Numbered from the stretch's first letter, positions 17,511 through 26,958 are shown. The stretch is 64,000 bases of DNA from Planctomycetota bacterium (GCA_013112555.1 JABFGK010000001.1:558001-622000), one strand, 5' to 3'. The notes: generated by a model not told the origin, from the sequence alone. A program made the numbers and translations.

Positions 17511-19544
17511 TCAACCTCCGGTACGCAGCGGACTGAAGCGCAGCACAAGTTCGTTTGGCGTTGCCCGCTCGGTGTCAACATCCACCTGCAGCGTCTGGGT
17601 CCTAGCGAGGAAGGAGTTCAGCAAATCCTGGTAAGAACCGGTGTATCGAATTTGCATTGCACCACCACCGCGAACAGAGTCGAAACGGGAGTTGCTGACG
17701 GAGAGCACGCCCGGAACCATGCGTGTTAGAATGGTCGCGATCTGCTCGACGGTTCGATAGTCCGGGACGTCCTCGAGAAACACCGGAATCGTGGCGGCTT
17801 CGCCCAGGTGGTTAATATAGAAATCCAAGGCGAGGTTGCCAGCGAGAAATTCAGCGACGGCGTCAGTGTCAGCGGGGTCGACCGGGTGCGCTCGGCTGCT
17901 GCTACCCTTGTTCGGCGACCATCGTTGTGTGGCGAGTAGATGGAAGTTGACATCGGTCATTCGGGCAGTGATGCTCTGGCGGCCAGGCGGTTGAGCCTCA
18001 ATTGCATCGGGAGTGGTCAGGTTAACTTCGACGAGCATGTCCCATGCGTCGACGTTGCTCAGCGCCGCTTGCATCTGGGCATCGCTCACCACCAGTGGTT
18101 TGTCCGCGTTACCTACGGGTCGTGCCGTATCGAGCGTTACCAGTAGCTGTCGACGCAGCGCATTGTGGACTGCTGTCCCATCGACGACCGTCATATTGAG
18201 ATCGTTGAGCACTCCGCCGATAGCATCCTCAAGCTCGCGAGCCGAAGTTGACATCGCGTCGTACGATCGCACTTCCCACGTCTGCTCGCTCACTGGGTAC
18301 GGGAGCACAGGGTGAGTGGGGTCCGGTGCGGGTTTAGCGTCCGGGTCGTCGGGCTTCGTGTCGTCGCCAGCATCTGGATGTCCGGCATTCGGGGCGACGT
18401 TCGTGCCACCCGGGACAACGGCGAAACTGTGGGTATTCACGAAGACTCGTTCTTTCACAATCACCGCCACGCGAGGGGCGCCCTTGTTAGTGTACTGCGA
18501 GCTAAACTTGCCGCGCAGGCCTGTCGGATCAGCTACGTTGGGATTAGCGAGTATCTTCCAAGACGGCGCATTTTGAGTGGGGGTCAGCGCAAGCACAATG
18601 GCACCGTCGTTCGAGGATAATGAATCGACATTGTAGCCGAAATCTTCAAGAAGAAGATCTTGAAGATCGTAGCTGAGATCGTAAAAATCTCCGGCGTATC
18701 TAATCTCCATCTTTCCCATTGACTCGCTTCCGGCTCGTCTAAACACTGGACGAATATTGCCCGTCACACCGTCAATCTTGTTCTTCACTGCCTCTGCGAT
18801 GTCATGGAGCATTCGGTCATTCTCGATACCCTGAAGCAGGAAAGTGTGTCGCAACGCAATTCGCCGGGTCATGTTCAACGCGGTTTCTGCGATCTTCACG
18901 AACATCTCGGCCGCGACTTGACCGGAACCGCTGAAGTCGCGCGGGTTAAGTGACCAGTTGTCCGAAACGGCACGCGATCGTCCTCGCCGGTCCAGCAGCT
19001 CGCATATGACGCGCTGGTTTCCGCTTTCAATGGGGACAAACCTCGCCCAGATAGTAAGGTCCGCATCAAATTCGTCAACGAGCGCAAAGACCGCCAAATC
19101 CGGATTCGTTGAGTTCGCGGTGATAACATCTCGGACTGACTGATCGATTATCTCCTTGCGATCCAGCCGCAGCACATCGGTATCGGGGTAGGCCCGCTCC
19201 ATAAGGCGTTGAATATTACTCGCAAGGGAGGAGCAGTAGGCGGTCTCATCATCAGTGAGTGAGAGGCCCATCTGCTGATCAACGGTGCCGTCTTTGAGCC
19301 CGAAGACGAACAGGAGCGTGGGGTCGTTGAGTTCCTCCATCGCGTCTACCCAGGCGGATGCACCCTTCTCCGCGGTAACAGCGTTTTCATGCTCGCGTAC
19401 CTCGGTTGCATTTCTCCGCCTTTTCCTCTCCTTGGTCTGCTGCTCCTGAGCAACAGAGAGGTTGCAGAGGATGGCGATCGGCAGAATCAGAAGTAGGAGG
19501 CGCGAGTGGGATGCAAAACGGAAAGGTGATTGTTCTACTGCCAT
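17511..19544 (-). CDS. Large exported protein with a duplicated C-terminal-type domain
   Basis: Start ATG at 19544 behind AGAAGGA. The signal peptide is RLLLLILPIAILCNLSVAQ; the mature protein is about 645 residues. The N-terminal part (DPTLLFVFGLKDGTVDQQMGLSLTDDETAYCSSLASNIQRLMERAYPDTDVL) resembles periplasmic LpoB/CsgG-style proteins in layout. Two related domains follow. The first (DIAEAVKNKIDGVTGNIRPVFRRAGSES then MEIRYAGDFYDLSYDLQDLL) and the last (QIATILTRMVPGVLSVSNSRFDSVRGGG then MQIRYTGSYQDLLNSFL) match each other clearly. A Pro/Asp-rich hinge (PDAGDDTKPDDPDAKPAPDPTHP) separates the halves. No known family assigned with confidence. Followed downstream by the small anchored protein and kinase. 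Confidence 0.75.
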   Translation of the reverse strand: MAVEQSPFRFASHSRLLLLILPIAILCNLSVAQEQQTKERKRRRNATEVREHENAVTAEKGASAWVDAMEELNDPTLLFVFGLKDGTVDQQMGLSLTDDETAYCSSLASNIQRLMERAYPDTDVLRLDRKEIIDQSVRDVITANSTNPDLAVFALVDEFDADLTIWARFVPIESGNQRVICELLDRRGRSRAVSDNWSLNPRDFSGSGQVAAEMFVKIAETALNMTRRIALRHTFLLQGIENDRMLHDIAEAVKNKIDGVTGNIRPVFRRAGSESMGKMEIRYAGDFYDLSYDLQDLLLEDFGYNVDSLSSNDGAIVLALTPTQNAPSWKILANPNVADPTGLRGKFSSQYTNKGAPRVAVIVKERVFVNTHSFAVVPGGTNVAPNAGHPDAGDDTKPDDPDAKPAPDPTHPVLPYPVSEQTWEVRSYDAMSTSARELEDAIGGVLNDLNMTVVDGTAVHNALRRQLLVTLDTARPVGNADKPLVVSDAQMQAALSNVDAWDMLVEVNLTTPDAIEAQPPGRQSITARMTDVNFHLLATQRWSPNKGSSSRAHPVDPADTDAVAEFLAGNLALDFYINHLGEAATIPVFLEDVPDYRTVEQIATILTRMVPGVLSVSNSRFDSVRGGGAMQIRYTGSYQDLLNSFLARTQTLQVDVDTERATPNELVLRFSPLRTGG

Positions 19545-19603
19545 AATCTCGGGTCCTTCTCGTGCGAGGCGCCGATTCTCGCCTGTCCGTTTGCTCAAGT
19601 TGC

Positions 19604-20044
19604 TCAAGATGTGCCGACGATACACCGGAAATCCGCCGCCCGTGAATCGACAATCTCACCGACCAGTTCGAAGGCCGTCCGCGCTTCAATCGAAATGCGA
19701 CGCCACAGTGGATTCTGATTAAACTCGAAACCATCCTTGTCAACAAATGTAAACTTGTATCGTAGTGTGCGGACTTGTGACGATGTTGATCGCAGGGGAA
19801 TTCGGACACGCATGTGCCCGAACTCCCCGTGGGTGATGACAGGGTCGCCGCGCCTCACGATGAATCCATCTGTACCATCAACAAAAACAACATCCGGATA
19901 GGCGGCCGCTGGCAATGCATCATCAGCAGCTCGACCGGGTCCTGCAACAGAATCGCCCACATGGTTGGTGGTACACCCGGCCAAGGAGATTGCCACCGCA
20001 GAGGCATAGACAAGGTGTTGGATTTGGCGGGGGCAGTAGGTCAT
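19604..20044 (-). CDS. YcfL-like (DUF1425) lipoprotein
   Basis: 146 residues with a lipoprotein signal (YASAVAISLAGCTTN, lipobox LAGC). The C-terminal half is VRIPLRSTSSQVRTLRYKFTFVDKDGFEF ... WRRISIEARTAFELVGEIVDSRAADFRCIV. This fits the YcfL/DUF1425 pattern, in which the final segment reads like APxAxxFRIxV. In enterobacteria ycfL sits beside lpoB, the penicillin-binding-protein activator. Here it sits between an exported LpoB-like-layout protein and another lipoprotein. The exact biochemical role of YcfL is not settled. Confidence 0.65.
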   Translation of the reverse strand: MTYCPRQIQHLVYASAVAISLAGCTTNHVGDSVAGPGRAADDALPAAAYPDVVFVDGTDGFIVRRGDPVITHGEFGHMRVRIPLRSTSSQVRTLRYKFTFVDKDGFEFNQNPLWRRISIEARTAFELVGEIVDSRAADFRCIVGTS

Positions 20045-20056
20045 ATGATGATTCCG

Positions 20057-20806
20057 TTAGGTTGGAGGATCCCATGTGCCGCTTTCACTCGCGGGGTTCT
20101 TTGTCCATGTGACACTTGTCCGGAACGTGGAGGATCCACCGCTCAGTCGTTCTCCGGTCTTCCCCCATTTGATCGTCGGCGTCACGATATAAGTAATGAC
20201 CTTGATATCCTGGTTCTTCACAGCACTCGCCTCCGCCGCAAACTCAAATGAGAGCACCAGAATATCGTCAGAGAGGAACTCCCCAGCGTCTTCAGCGTGC
20301 AGGCTGGTGGATCTCAGCGTACCGGCCGATATGTCCTGAATGGCTTTCTCTACAGAATCGCTCGTACTGTTGAAGAACACGAAATCATCAGATAGGGCTG
20401 AACCGGCCAGATCATTGAACACGGTCTGCACATAGCCCTGCAATTCGGCGGCGGAAACATTAATGACATCCATGGAACCTTGCGGTTCCGCCACTGTCAT
20501 GGCCATGAGATACTCCACATCGCGCACGGCCACGGTACCAGAATCAAGATCGAGCCGTAAGTTCGGTACTTTCAGCTTGATCCAGTTCGTCGCATCCTGC
20601 AGGGCGGCATTCAATTGACCTCTCGGGGGGCCATATCTTATATCTTTGTCGTACGCCGCTTGAGCCTCGCCGGAGAGGTCTTGGTAAAACAGGACTGCGT
20701 CCTTAATCCCCTCCGCGTACTCGCATCCCGGGATGACCCCAATTCCAACGATCGTCAGTAGCGACACTGCCACGACTCGTACCCAGAACCCGTGAATCAG
20801 CTTCAT
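20057..20806 (-). CDS. Predicted lipoprotein, possibly outer-membrane associated
   Basis: Start ATG at 20806 (MKLIHGFWVRVVAVSLLTIVGIGVIPGCEYAEG) with a GGAG site in CCGGAGATATAAG; lipobox IPGC. The mature 220 residues are a mix of helices and strands with no recognised family. Segments such as VRDVEYLMAMTVAEPQGSMDVINVS and SDDILVLSFEFAAEASAVKNQDIKVITYIVTP are regular. The gene lies 13 bp upstream of the YcfL-like gene and is surely co-transcribed with it. The frame extends to 20857, but the extension lacks a signal peptide. Confidence 0.68.
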   Translation of the reverse strand: MKLIHGFWVRVVAVSLLTIVGIGVIPGCEYAEGIKDAVLFYQDLSGEAQAAYDKDIRYGPPRGQLNAALQDATNWIKLKVPNLRLDLDSGTVAVRDVEYLMAMTVAEPQGSMDVINVSAAELQGYVQTVFNDLAGSALSDDFVFFNSTSDSVEKAIQDISAGTLRSTSLHAEDAGEFLSDDILVLSFEFAAEASAVKNQDIKVITYIVTPTIKWGKTGERLSGGSSTFRTSVTWTKNPASESGTWDPPT

Positions 20807-20905
20807 TCTTATATCTCCGGTAATACCCAGCAGTATTCGTTTGCACCGATCCAACACTGGTGCCGACGTTCACGTTGTTACGCAGGGTTCTGTCTGTCTT
20901 TCGGA

Positions 20906-21307
20906 TCATTCTTCGTGAAGATAATACTCGATTGCGTCCAGGAGGGCAAGGCTAAGGGATCTGTCGGCACCTGGTGTAATCAGCACACGTGTCCGAGTCT
21001 GCACTCCCTCCCCCCGCACACTCACGGTGACGATACCGCCACCATCGAGACGCGCTGTGGCACTGCTATTATCGCGCCCTGCAATCTGCAAATCGAACTC
21101 AAGGAACGCGTCGAGCGCTGCGTCCAAGACGGCTGGCGGCGTGGCACTATAATACCGTTGAAAAGATCCATCGTCGACCGCCGACACCCCGGGGCGATGG
21201 TAAATCGTCGTTGAGCATCCCAATGCCGCCAGGCTCGACATCACGAGCAGGCTGGCGAGCCCGAAAGCAAGATATCGAAATGTGCCTGGCGCGGAGTTGT
21301 GAGCCAT
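20906..21307 (-). CDS. Small predicted lipoprotein
   Basis: 133 residues with signal peptide YLAFGLASLLVMSSLAALGCSTT (lipobox AALGC). The mature domain starts with an acidic/aromatic stretch (SFQRYYSATPPAVLDAALDAFLEFDLQIAGRDNSSATARLDGGGIVTVSV). This alpha-beta layout is typical of small DUF3568-like lipoproteins, but I cannot assign the family surely. Third of a run of lipoproteins in the block. Confidence 0.62.
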   Translation of the reverse strand: MAHNSAPGTFRYLAFGLASLLVMSSLAALGCSTTIYHRPGVSAVDDGSFQRYYSATPPAVLDAALDAFLEFDLQIAGRDNSSATARLDGGGIVTVSVRGEGVQTRTRVLITPGADRSLSLALLDAIEYYLHEE

Positions 21308-21353
21308 GGGATATTGGAGGTCCTTTCTGATAAGATGATGCGAAATGATAGTT

Positions 21354-21971
21354 CTACCTCACGGGCACTTGGTATGAGTCCCCGGCCTGCATGTCATAGG
21401 GAAATGTACCTTGCGGCGTGAACCACTTGGTGTACATGCCGGGGTTCTGGTTGTCAGCATTGGCCGTGAACGAGAAACCTTGCGACCCCATCGTAGCCGG
21501 TAGGAGGAATGTCTGGGTCGAGTTGGTGATGGAGTAGGTATGGGCGCCGAGATCGGTGAAGACGGCATAGGTCTCGCCAGAACCGGATGAACTCGGGAAT
21601 ACGGTGAACTGCCACATTTCAAGCCGCTGCTGCTCCGCTTGCGCAATGAGCGGCGCCTTTTCGGCGTCCGTGATCTGCATGTCATTGATCGCAGCCAGTA
21701 CGGCGTTGGTGCCGGTGATGAGCTCGATCTTACCGCCGTCGGATTCTCCACCACTAAAAAAGATCGCCCAACCGACAAGGACCGCGGCAGCGCCGATGAG
21801 CACTCGCTTAATCACCCGTCCAGGCCCTCCAGAACCGATGGATCTCTCCGCCGCGCCGGACGAATCCGCTTGCGGCGATGTACCAATCGGTTTGGGCGCG
21901 TTACGGTTCGTTGGAGCCGGTTTGCTTCGCTTCGGTCCCGACCGCTGAGGTCCTGTAGATCCTGGCTGCAT
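21354..21971 (-). CDS. Single-TM anchored protein with a Pro/Ser/Arg-rich cytoplasmic N-terminus
   Basis: 205 residues; ATG at 21971 follows GAGGAGA. About 50 disordered basic residues (GPQRSGPKRSKPAPTNRNAPKP) precede one TM helix (VLIGAAAVLVGWAIFF). A small periplasmic domain follows, beginning ELITGTNAVLAAINDMQITDAEKAPLIAQAEQQ and ending with beta-rich sequence (TYSITNSTQTFLLPATMGSQGFSFTAN). Unknown family. It shares its layout (basic N-tail, one TM, small outer domain) with the protein at 27666-28517 in the opposite block, which fits one multi-protein membrane assembly. Confidence 0.65.
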   Translation of the reverse strand: MQPGSTGPQRSGPKRSKPAPTNRNAPKPIGTSPQADSSGAAERSIGSGGPGRVIKRVLIGAAAVLVGWAIFFSGGESDGGKIELITGTNAVLAAINDMQITDAEKAPLIAQAEQQRLEMWQFTVFPSSSGSGETYAVFTDLGAHTYSITNSTQTFLLPATMGSQGFSFTANADNQNPGMYTKWFTPQGTFPYDMQAGDSYQVPVR

Positions 21972-22033
21972 GTCGGTATCTCCTCGTGATCGTCAGCCAT
22001 GACGTCAAGACGCGCAGCGCGTCTCTATATTCC

Positions 22034-24580
22034 CTATCCTTTACGCAGTCCAGCGCCAGCACCTGTGAACCACTCCTTGAGGTTCACTCGTTCGTCGGTA
22101 GTCTGTGCCTGGATGATACGTCCGGCACCCGATAGAAATCTGTTGATCGATCCGGGTCCGTCCCGTCGAAGTAGAAGGAAGAACGTGACAATTGCGAGCA
22201 CGGCACACTGGCCCCAAATGACCAGCACCTGCGGCACCCATGAAGTCGCCTGCGGTGGCGCTGGTGTTGGCGGCGGTGTGTATCGACCTCTGCGCGCGCC
22301 AGGCTGCCCTGGGGGAGTCGTTGCTGTCGGATTGACGATCATGTTCTCCATTGCGTCAAAAGCATTGTAGCTGGTGATGAGAGCAGTTGCACTCGTCCTG
22401 CGTGCACCATCCAGTGGGGCGAAGTTCCCTGCAAAGAGCAGTTGTGGCACGATTGCAAAAATCATCAGGCTTACCGCCGTATCGATTCGATGAACCCAAG
22501 CTGAGATGACCAAGCCCAGCAATGTCCCTGCCATAGCCACTGGCAGCAGTACGGCGAACGCTTGAATGGCACTGCCAACCTCCGCAAACTCCGTCGCCTT
22601 CCGGAGAATCAATATCAGACATGTGACCTGGATCACGTTGATCACTCCAAGGGGAACAGCCTTGCTCACCAGATAAGGCACGATTTCGACGCCGATCATG
22701 CGTTCATGAATGTATACGGGCAGCTCCTTAACGATTTCCCGTGCTGACGTAAAGAGGCCGAGGAAGAAACTCGTTACGATTGCCATAAACGCCACGGTGC
22801 GTGCCTGGAAGCCGCCGGTGATAAGCCAGTCCTCCGATGCGACGGCGATCAGCCCGGCTGTGATCGGTGACAGGGCGATGATTACGCCCAAAGTCAGACG
22901 ATCGGAGAGGAGAAGTTTCACATAGCGTCGGGCCAGCGCTGACGTCTGCACACCAAGGCGCTCGGCCGACAATCGGCTCCGTTCGGCGCCGGCCGTAGGT
23001 GAGACCGCGACCGGCTGATCTTGATTGCCTGCATGCGGAATTCCATCAAGCCGTGCGTGCAACAGTTTCCGCGCGACCGGTGACTGCTCATAGCGGATGC
23101 ACCATTGCGCGGCGTCCGCGTTCTCTTCGAGCGTGAAAACCTCCGTGTTCGACTTGATGTCAAAGTAGTCACGAAAGGCATGCTCCGGCCCAAAGAAGGC
23201 GATCTTGCCATCGAAGAAATACGCCACATGATGACAATAAGCGAGACTGTCAAGGCAGTGGGTGATGCAGAAGATCGTGATGCCATCATCCGCCAACTCA
23301 CGAAATAACTTCATCATGTCCTTCTCGGTCTTCATGTCCAGGCCACTGGTGACCTCGTCGAGAAAGAGCACTGAGGGACGGCTGAGTAATTCCATGGCAA
23401 TCGAGACACGCTTTTGCTGTCCGCCGGAGAGCGCGTTTATCGGTGTGCCTCGCCGCTCGGCCAGACCCACCTTTTTGAGCACAGTGCTGATGCCCGATTC
23501 GATCTCCGAGGTCGTGGTGTCCGTTGGAAGACGGAGGCGGCTGGCGTGCCTGAGGGCGTCCTCCACCGGCAATTCGCGATGCAAGATCACCTCCTGCGGA
23601 ACATAACCGATGCGGCACTTCAGCGAGGGAAACTCCTCATAGAGGTTTCGGCCATTGAACAGCACTTGGCCCTCAGTGGCCCTGCGGCGTCCATTGATCG
23701 CATCCATAAACGTCGATTTGCCACATCCAGACGATCCTAGCATCGCGACGAACTCGCCAGGAAGCACACTGACATTGATCGCGTCCAGTAAAGTGAGCGG
23801 CTTGCCTGTGTCACGATGCCGCACGGTCTTGGTCAACTGAAGGACATCAACTCGGATACCGTCGTCGCTGTCGATCGGCCGCAGTGATCGACCTGTATAG
23901 CGCAGCAATACAGATCCCAGCGAGACCACATCGTTTGGCTGCAGCGTCCGCCAACGATCAAGGCGCTCGCCGTTGACAAAGGTACCGTTGGTCGAACCAA
24001 TATCCCGGATTCCCCAGGCATTATCCTGCTTGCGCAACTCTGCATGCCGGCGCGAGATAAGCACATCCTCGATGCGACCTGGTCCATCGACGTCACGTCC
24101 TAGCTCAACGTGTTCGCCGGACAGTGCAACGCGTCTGACTGCTCTGGGACGTGGTGCTGTTGTTTCGGTGTCATCCTGCAACGCCTGGAAAACGACGGTT
24201 TGATCCGTGAGGACCGGCTGCTGGGCGGCTCGGTCCCCATCACACGATGGCTCTGGTACCGCGGGTGCAGCTTCGGCGCTGATCTTCAATTCGAAGAAAG
24301 TGCTTCCGACGCGAAAGGCCATACCAGCGCGAAGTCTGGCCGGAAACTCGATGGCCGAATCGTTCACGAATGTTCCAGCACGACTTCCCAGATCCTCCAC
24401 GAATACTTTGTCATCCTGTGCCCATGCCAGGCAGTGCTCGGGGTCGACATCCACGTGATCGACGCTGATATCGCACGTGCTTCCTCGACCGATTCGCACC
24501 TGCCACGTGCCACCGTCTGGCAATTCATGAACTGTCTCATCGTCGCCAGTGCGCGCAATGAGCGTCATCCGTTCACTCAT
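22034..24580 (-). CDS. ABCG-like ABC transporter with two N-terminal FHA domains
   Basis: 848-residue fusion. FHA 1 spans about 26-95 (VRIGRGSTCDISVD, DLGSRAGTFVN) and FHA 2 about 155-230 (VELGRDVDGP, VLISRRHAEL, IRDIGSTNGTFVNGERL). Both keep the phospho-Thr-binding Gly-Arg and Ser-Arg/His patterns, FHA 2 best. The ATPase has Walker A GSSGCGKST (282-290), signature LSGGQ (384-388) and Walker B VLFLDE (404-409). About six TM helices of the ABC-2 type follow (560-800). The layout matches FHA-ABCG exporters of cyanobacteria and planctomycetes. The start overlaps the stop of the upstream gene (ATGA), so they are translationally coupled. It is likely controlled by the block's Ser/Thr kinase. Confidence 0.93.
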   Translation of the reverse strand: MSERMTLIARTGDDETVHELPDGGTWQVRIGRGSTCDISVDHVDVDPEHCLAWAQDDKVFVEDLGSRAGTFVNDSAIEFPARLRAGMAFRVGSTFFELKISAEAAPAVPEPSCDGDRAAQQPVLTDQTVVFQALQDDTETTAPRPRAVRRVALSGEHVELGRDVDGPGRIEDVLISRRHAELRKQDNAWGIRDIGSTNGTFVNGERLDRWRTLQPNDVVSLGSVLLRYTGRSLRPIDSDDGIRVDVLQLTKTVRHRDTGKPLTLLDAINVSVLPGEFVAMLGSSGCGKSTFMDAINGRRRATEGQVLFNGRNLYEEFPSLKCRIGYVPQEVILHRELPVEDALRHASRLRLPTDTTTSEIESGISTVLKKVGLAERRGTPINALSGGQQKRVSIAMELLSRPSVLFLDEVTSGLDMKTEKDMMKLFRELADDGITIFCITHCLDSLAYCHHVAYFFDGKIAFFGPEHAFRDYFDIKSNTEVFTLEENADAAQWCIRYEQSPVARKLLHARLDGIPHAGNQDQPVAVSPTAGAERSRLSAERLGVQTSALARRYVKLLLSDRLTLGVIIALSPITAGLIAVASEDWLITGGFQARTVAFMAIVTSFFLGLFTSAREIVKELPVYIHERMIGVEIVPYLVSKAVPLGVINVIQVTCLILILRKATEFAEVGSAIQAFAVLLPVAMAGTLLGLVISAWVHRIDTAVSLMIFAIVPQLLFAGNFAPLDGARRTSATALITSYNAFDAMENMIVNPTATTPPGQPGARRGRYTPPPTPAPPQATSWVPQVLVIWGQCAVLAIVTFFLLLRRDGPGSINRFLSGAGRIIQAQTTDERVNLKEWFTGAGAGLRKG

Positions 24581-25560
24581 GATGACGCATTCCTTTTCTT
24601 GATACGATCAATCTGCTCGCGCCGCCGGCGAACAGCACTCTCGTCTACAGGTACGGCGGGTGCGGGAGTCGTTGGGGGTTGTGGTGGCATTGGGGGCTGT
24701 TTTGGGGGCGACGACGCCGGAGATGCATCCGTGATCGCGGAGGTCGTTGCTGCTACAGCAGTCGCTGCCTTGCTAACGGTCTTGGGTGACTTCCTTTTTG
24801 GGCGGCGAATGCGCGTTACCCGACCGCCGCTACTCACCTCGACGAACTCATCGGCATCGTCGTCGACCGGCGTGTCGCCAGGTACTCCCGCCGGAGGGGA
24901 CGCCGCCACTACCTCAGCGGTGGATGGATTTGGCGCCTGATTTTCAAGTTCCTCTGGGACCGCTTCTGCGGATCGTTGTGCGCTGAGCAAGTGAGCAACG
25001 GCTTGCCGCAACTTCGCGCCTGGCGTCGCCTCGAGTTCCTGGAACGCCCCAGTCTCGCTCAATAAGAAAATATTCCTGACAATAGAGCTATCGCACCAGG
25101 GCGCGAGGATGCCTTCCAGATTCTGCTGAACGGATTCTTCGGCACTCTCACCAACACAAACCACCGACAGTGGGCGATTCGAGGCAATGAGCGCGCGGAC
25201 GAGTGGGCCAAAATCGACGCTGCGGGCCATTTCCGCAAGGAGCACAAAGTTTGCATGCCGGTCGACCGCCTCACAGGCCAACTCCACAGCCATTTGATCA
25301 GCGTCAGGTAGTGCGCGGTCACCAAGCATCATCGCCAGGCTGCCACCGTCGATGAGCATGCATCCATCCGGAGATCGGAGCTCACGGGCGAGTTGTTCTG
25401 CCACGGAACGCCCAATGTCACCGTTGATCCAGATCACGACGATCGTTGATGGATCATTGACGCTGCGAAGACGCTCCGGAATACACATTCGGCGGGAAAG
25501 ACGACTGGCAAACACGGGGTCGAAACTTGGCTCCGACGGTATCGGTTCGGTGTTGTTCAC
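24577..25560 (-). CDS. Cytoplasmic protein of unknown function with Pro-rich tail
   Basis: Start taken as GTG 25560, just after the upstream stop and with GGAG 12 bases before it; the frame is open to 25617. The first 170 residues look like a P-loop-style or Rossmann alpha-beta fold without a Walker A (STIVVIWINGDIGRSVAEQLARELR, CMLIDGGSLAMMLGDRAL, ANFVLLAEMARSVDFGPLVRALIASNRPLSVVCVG). A basic/Pro-rich tail follows (RIRRPKRKSPKT, PPKQPPMPPQPPTTP) and a helical end. The stop overlaps the FHA-ABC start. It may be an adaptor of that transporter. The Thr/Ser-rich tail could be a kinase substrate; this is inference. Confidence 0.65.
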   Translation of the reverse strand: MNNTEPIPSEPSFDPVFASRLSRRMCIPERLRSVNDPSTIVVIWINGDIGRSVAEQLARELRSPDGCMLIDGGSLAMMLGDRALPDADQMAVELACEAVDRHANFVLLAEMARSVDFGPLVRALIASNRPLSVVCVGESAEESVQQNLEGILAPWCDSSIVRNIFLLSETGAFQELEATPGAKLRQAVAHLLSAQRSAEAVPEELENQAPNPSTAEVVAASPPAGVPGDTPVDDDADEFVEVSSGGRVTRIRRPKRKSPKTVSKAATAVAATTSAITDASPASSPPKQPPMPPQPPTTPAPAVPVDESAVRRRREQIDRIKKRNASS

Positions 25561-25564
25561 TGAG

Positions 25565-26236
25565 TCAGCGCTCCGGCTCTCGTTCGTCCTTCTCGGACAC
25601 TTTGATCGAGTCATCACTTCGTTCGCTCTTTGCCTTGCCGAGAGAGCCGCCGGAGTCCTTGGTTGGGCCGGCTACTCCCCCCTCGTCTTTCTCCGGACTC
25701 GGATCGGCCACCTCCAGATCCCCGGCTTCGTCCTTGGCCTTCCCCCACCATCCCTTGTTCTTACCATGCTCGTGCACGGCTGCGCCTGCCAATCCAATCG
25801 CTCCGGCTGGACCATCGGCGCTCTCATATACACCTCTTTTGCGATTATGCTCCTCAGCATCCTTGAGCCCTTGAACAAACCGGTGATCCTTATCTGAGTT
25901 GTCGAGCGTATGAGCCGACAACTCAGCCTCGTTGTAGCCGCGGTGCATCCCATTCTCGCGCATCCACTCATCCGCGTATGCCTGATGGAGCTGTTGCTCG
26001 TTCTCAGCCAGCTCCGCAGCATTCTCTGAGCGTGCGGCTCCGATCTGGTTCTTTTCGGCTCGGGTTTCCCACAACCTAACCTGATGCTGTTTGCCGCCCA
26101 TGCCGTCTGCCCGGCTGTTGAGCCGGCTCAACTCTTGCTCGTTGTGCTGCGCGGCCTGATCCAGTTCGCTCTTCTCGTTCCGCAAATCGAAATGACGGGA
26201 TTCCAACTCCTCCTTGCTCAGCCCTCGACTACTCAT
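25565..26236 (-). CDS. Coiled-coil, highly charged cytoplasmic protein
   Basis: ATG at 26236 with GAGGAG upstream. Residues 1-90 are a long coiled coil (LSKEELESRHFDLRNEKSEL, AAQHNEQELSRLNSRADGMG, ENAAELAENEQQLHQAYADEWM). A polar middle (MHRGYNEAELSAHTLDNSDKDHRFVQGLKDAEEH) and a disordered charged tail follow. No family recognised. Its start overlaps the end of the upstream 97-residue gene, so the two are coupled. A scaffold role is plausible. Confidence 0.6.
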   Translation of the reverse strand: MSSRGLSKEELESRHFDLRNEKSELDQAAQHNEQELSRLNSRADGMGGKQHQVRLWETRAEKNQIGAARSENAAELAENEQQLHQAYADEWMRENGMHRGYNEAELSAHTLDNSDKDHRFVQGLKDAEEHNRKRGVYESADGPAGAIGLAGAAVHEHGKNKGWWGKAKDEAGDLEVADPSPEKDEGGVAGPTKDSGGSLGKAKSERSDDSIKVSEKDEREPER

Positions 26237-26522
26237 GGTTTGGTAGCTCCTCAGTTGGTTCGCCCACGCTTCGCAGGGCGCGGGCAAGTGAGACCAGTGC
26301 CAGGTCGGCCGCATTCCAGACGTCACCGGCACCGATGTGTTCGGCCGCCTGCATCGCCAGACCAGCCTTGCCTGCCTCAATCCAGCGATCAATCCGTTGA
26401 GGGCTCAGCTCTTGAACCGCCTCGGCGAGACCCGGGTCAGCAAATACCGCAGAGACGATTCGCACCGCCAAGGTGGCACGATCAGGTTTCAGTGATTGTA
26501 TTGGCTGCTCCGCAGGTTCCAT
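26229..26522 (-). CDS. Small helical protein, first gene of the minus-strand block
   Basis: 97 residues (MEPAEQPIQSLKPDRATLAVRI ... GDVWNAADLALVSLARALRSVGEP), all helical, no TM, no known family. It overlaps the start of the coiled-coil gene by 8 bp. It is the promoter-proximal gene of the minus block. The 436-bp divergent gap to the plus block starts here. Confidence 0.55.
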   Translation of the reverse strand: MEPAEQPIQSLKPDRATLAVRIVSAVFADPGLAEAVQELSPQRIDRWIEAGKAGLAMQAAEHIGAGDVWNAADLALVSLARALRSVGEPTEELPNHE

Positions 26523-26904
26523 TGCGAACTCCGACGATCGGTTCGGGTACCACGTGTGTCACCTTTGCATACGCCGTTGTGGCAGTGCTCACTCCAACAT
26601 CGTGACACATGTTGAGATTGATAGCTGGCCTCTCGCAACACTCTGGCGCTTCATTCTATTGTACCCCAACCCTGCTGAAGCACACAGTCACCGCCACCCA
26701 CCAGAGGGTTTATGTGGACCAGCGGGTCCAGATAATGGGCGATGCCTCTTCCACACCTCCCACCGCTCTTCCGAACCGTCCGCAGCAACGCGGCCCACGG
26801 TTGGACCTGATCGCCTCAGAAATGCGACTTCAATCACTGGGCACCTTGTAGATACGGAAAGCAAACCGACACCTCCGTCATTTTGAGAGAGCTATGGCAG
26901 TCAG

Positions 26905-26933
26905 TTGACAGGCCCCATCGAATCTGCGATAAT
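26905..26933 (+). promoter_or_regulatory. Near-consensus sigma-70-type promoter of the plus-strand block
   Basis: TTGACA (26905-26910), 17-bp spacer, GATAAT (26928-26933). Expected start of transcription is about 26940, 19 bp before the ATG at 26959. The rest of the divergent gap (26523-26904) shows no gene. I found no equally good promoter for the minus block. Confidence 0.65.
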
Positions 26934-26958
26934 CTGGTATTCCCTCCGTAGCGTGACG

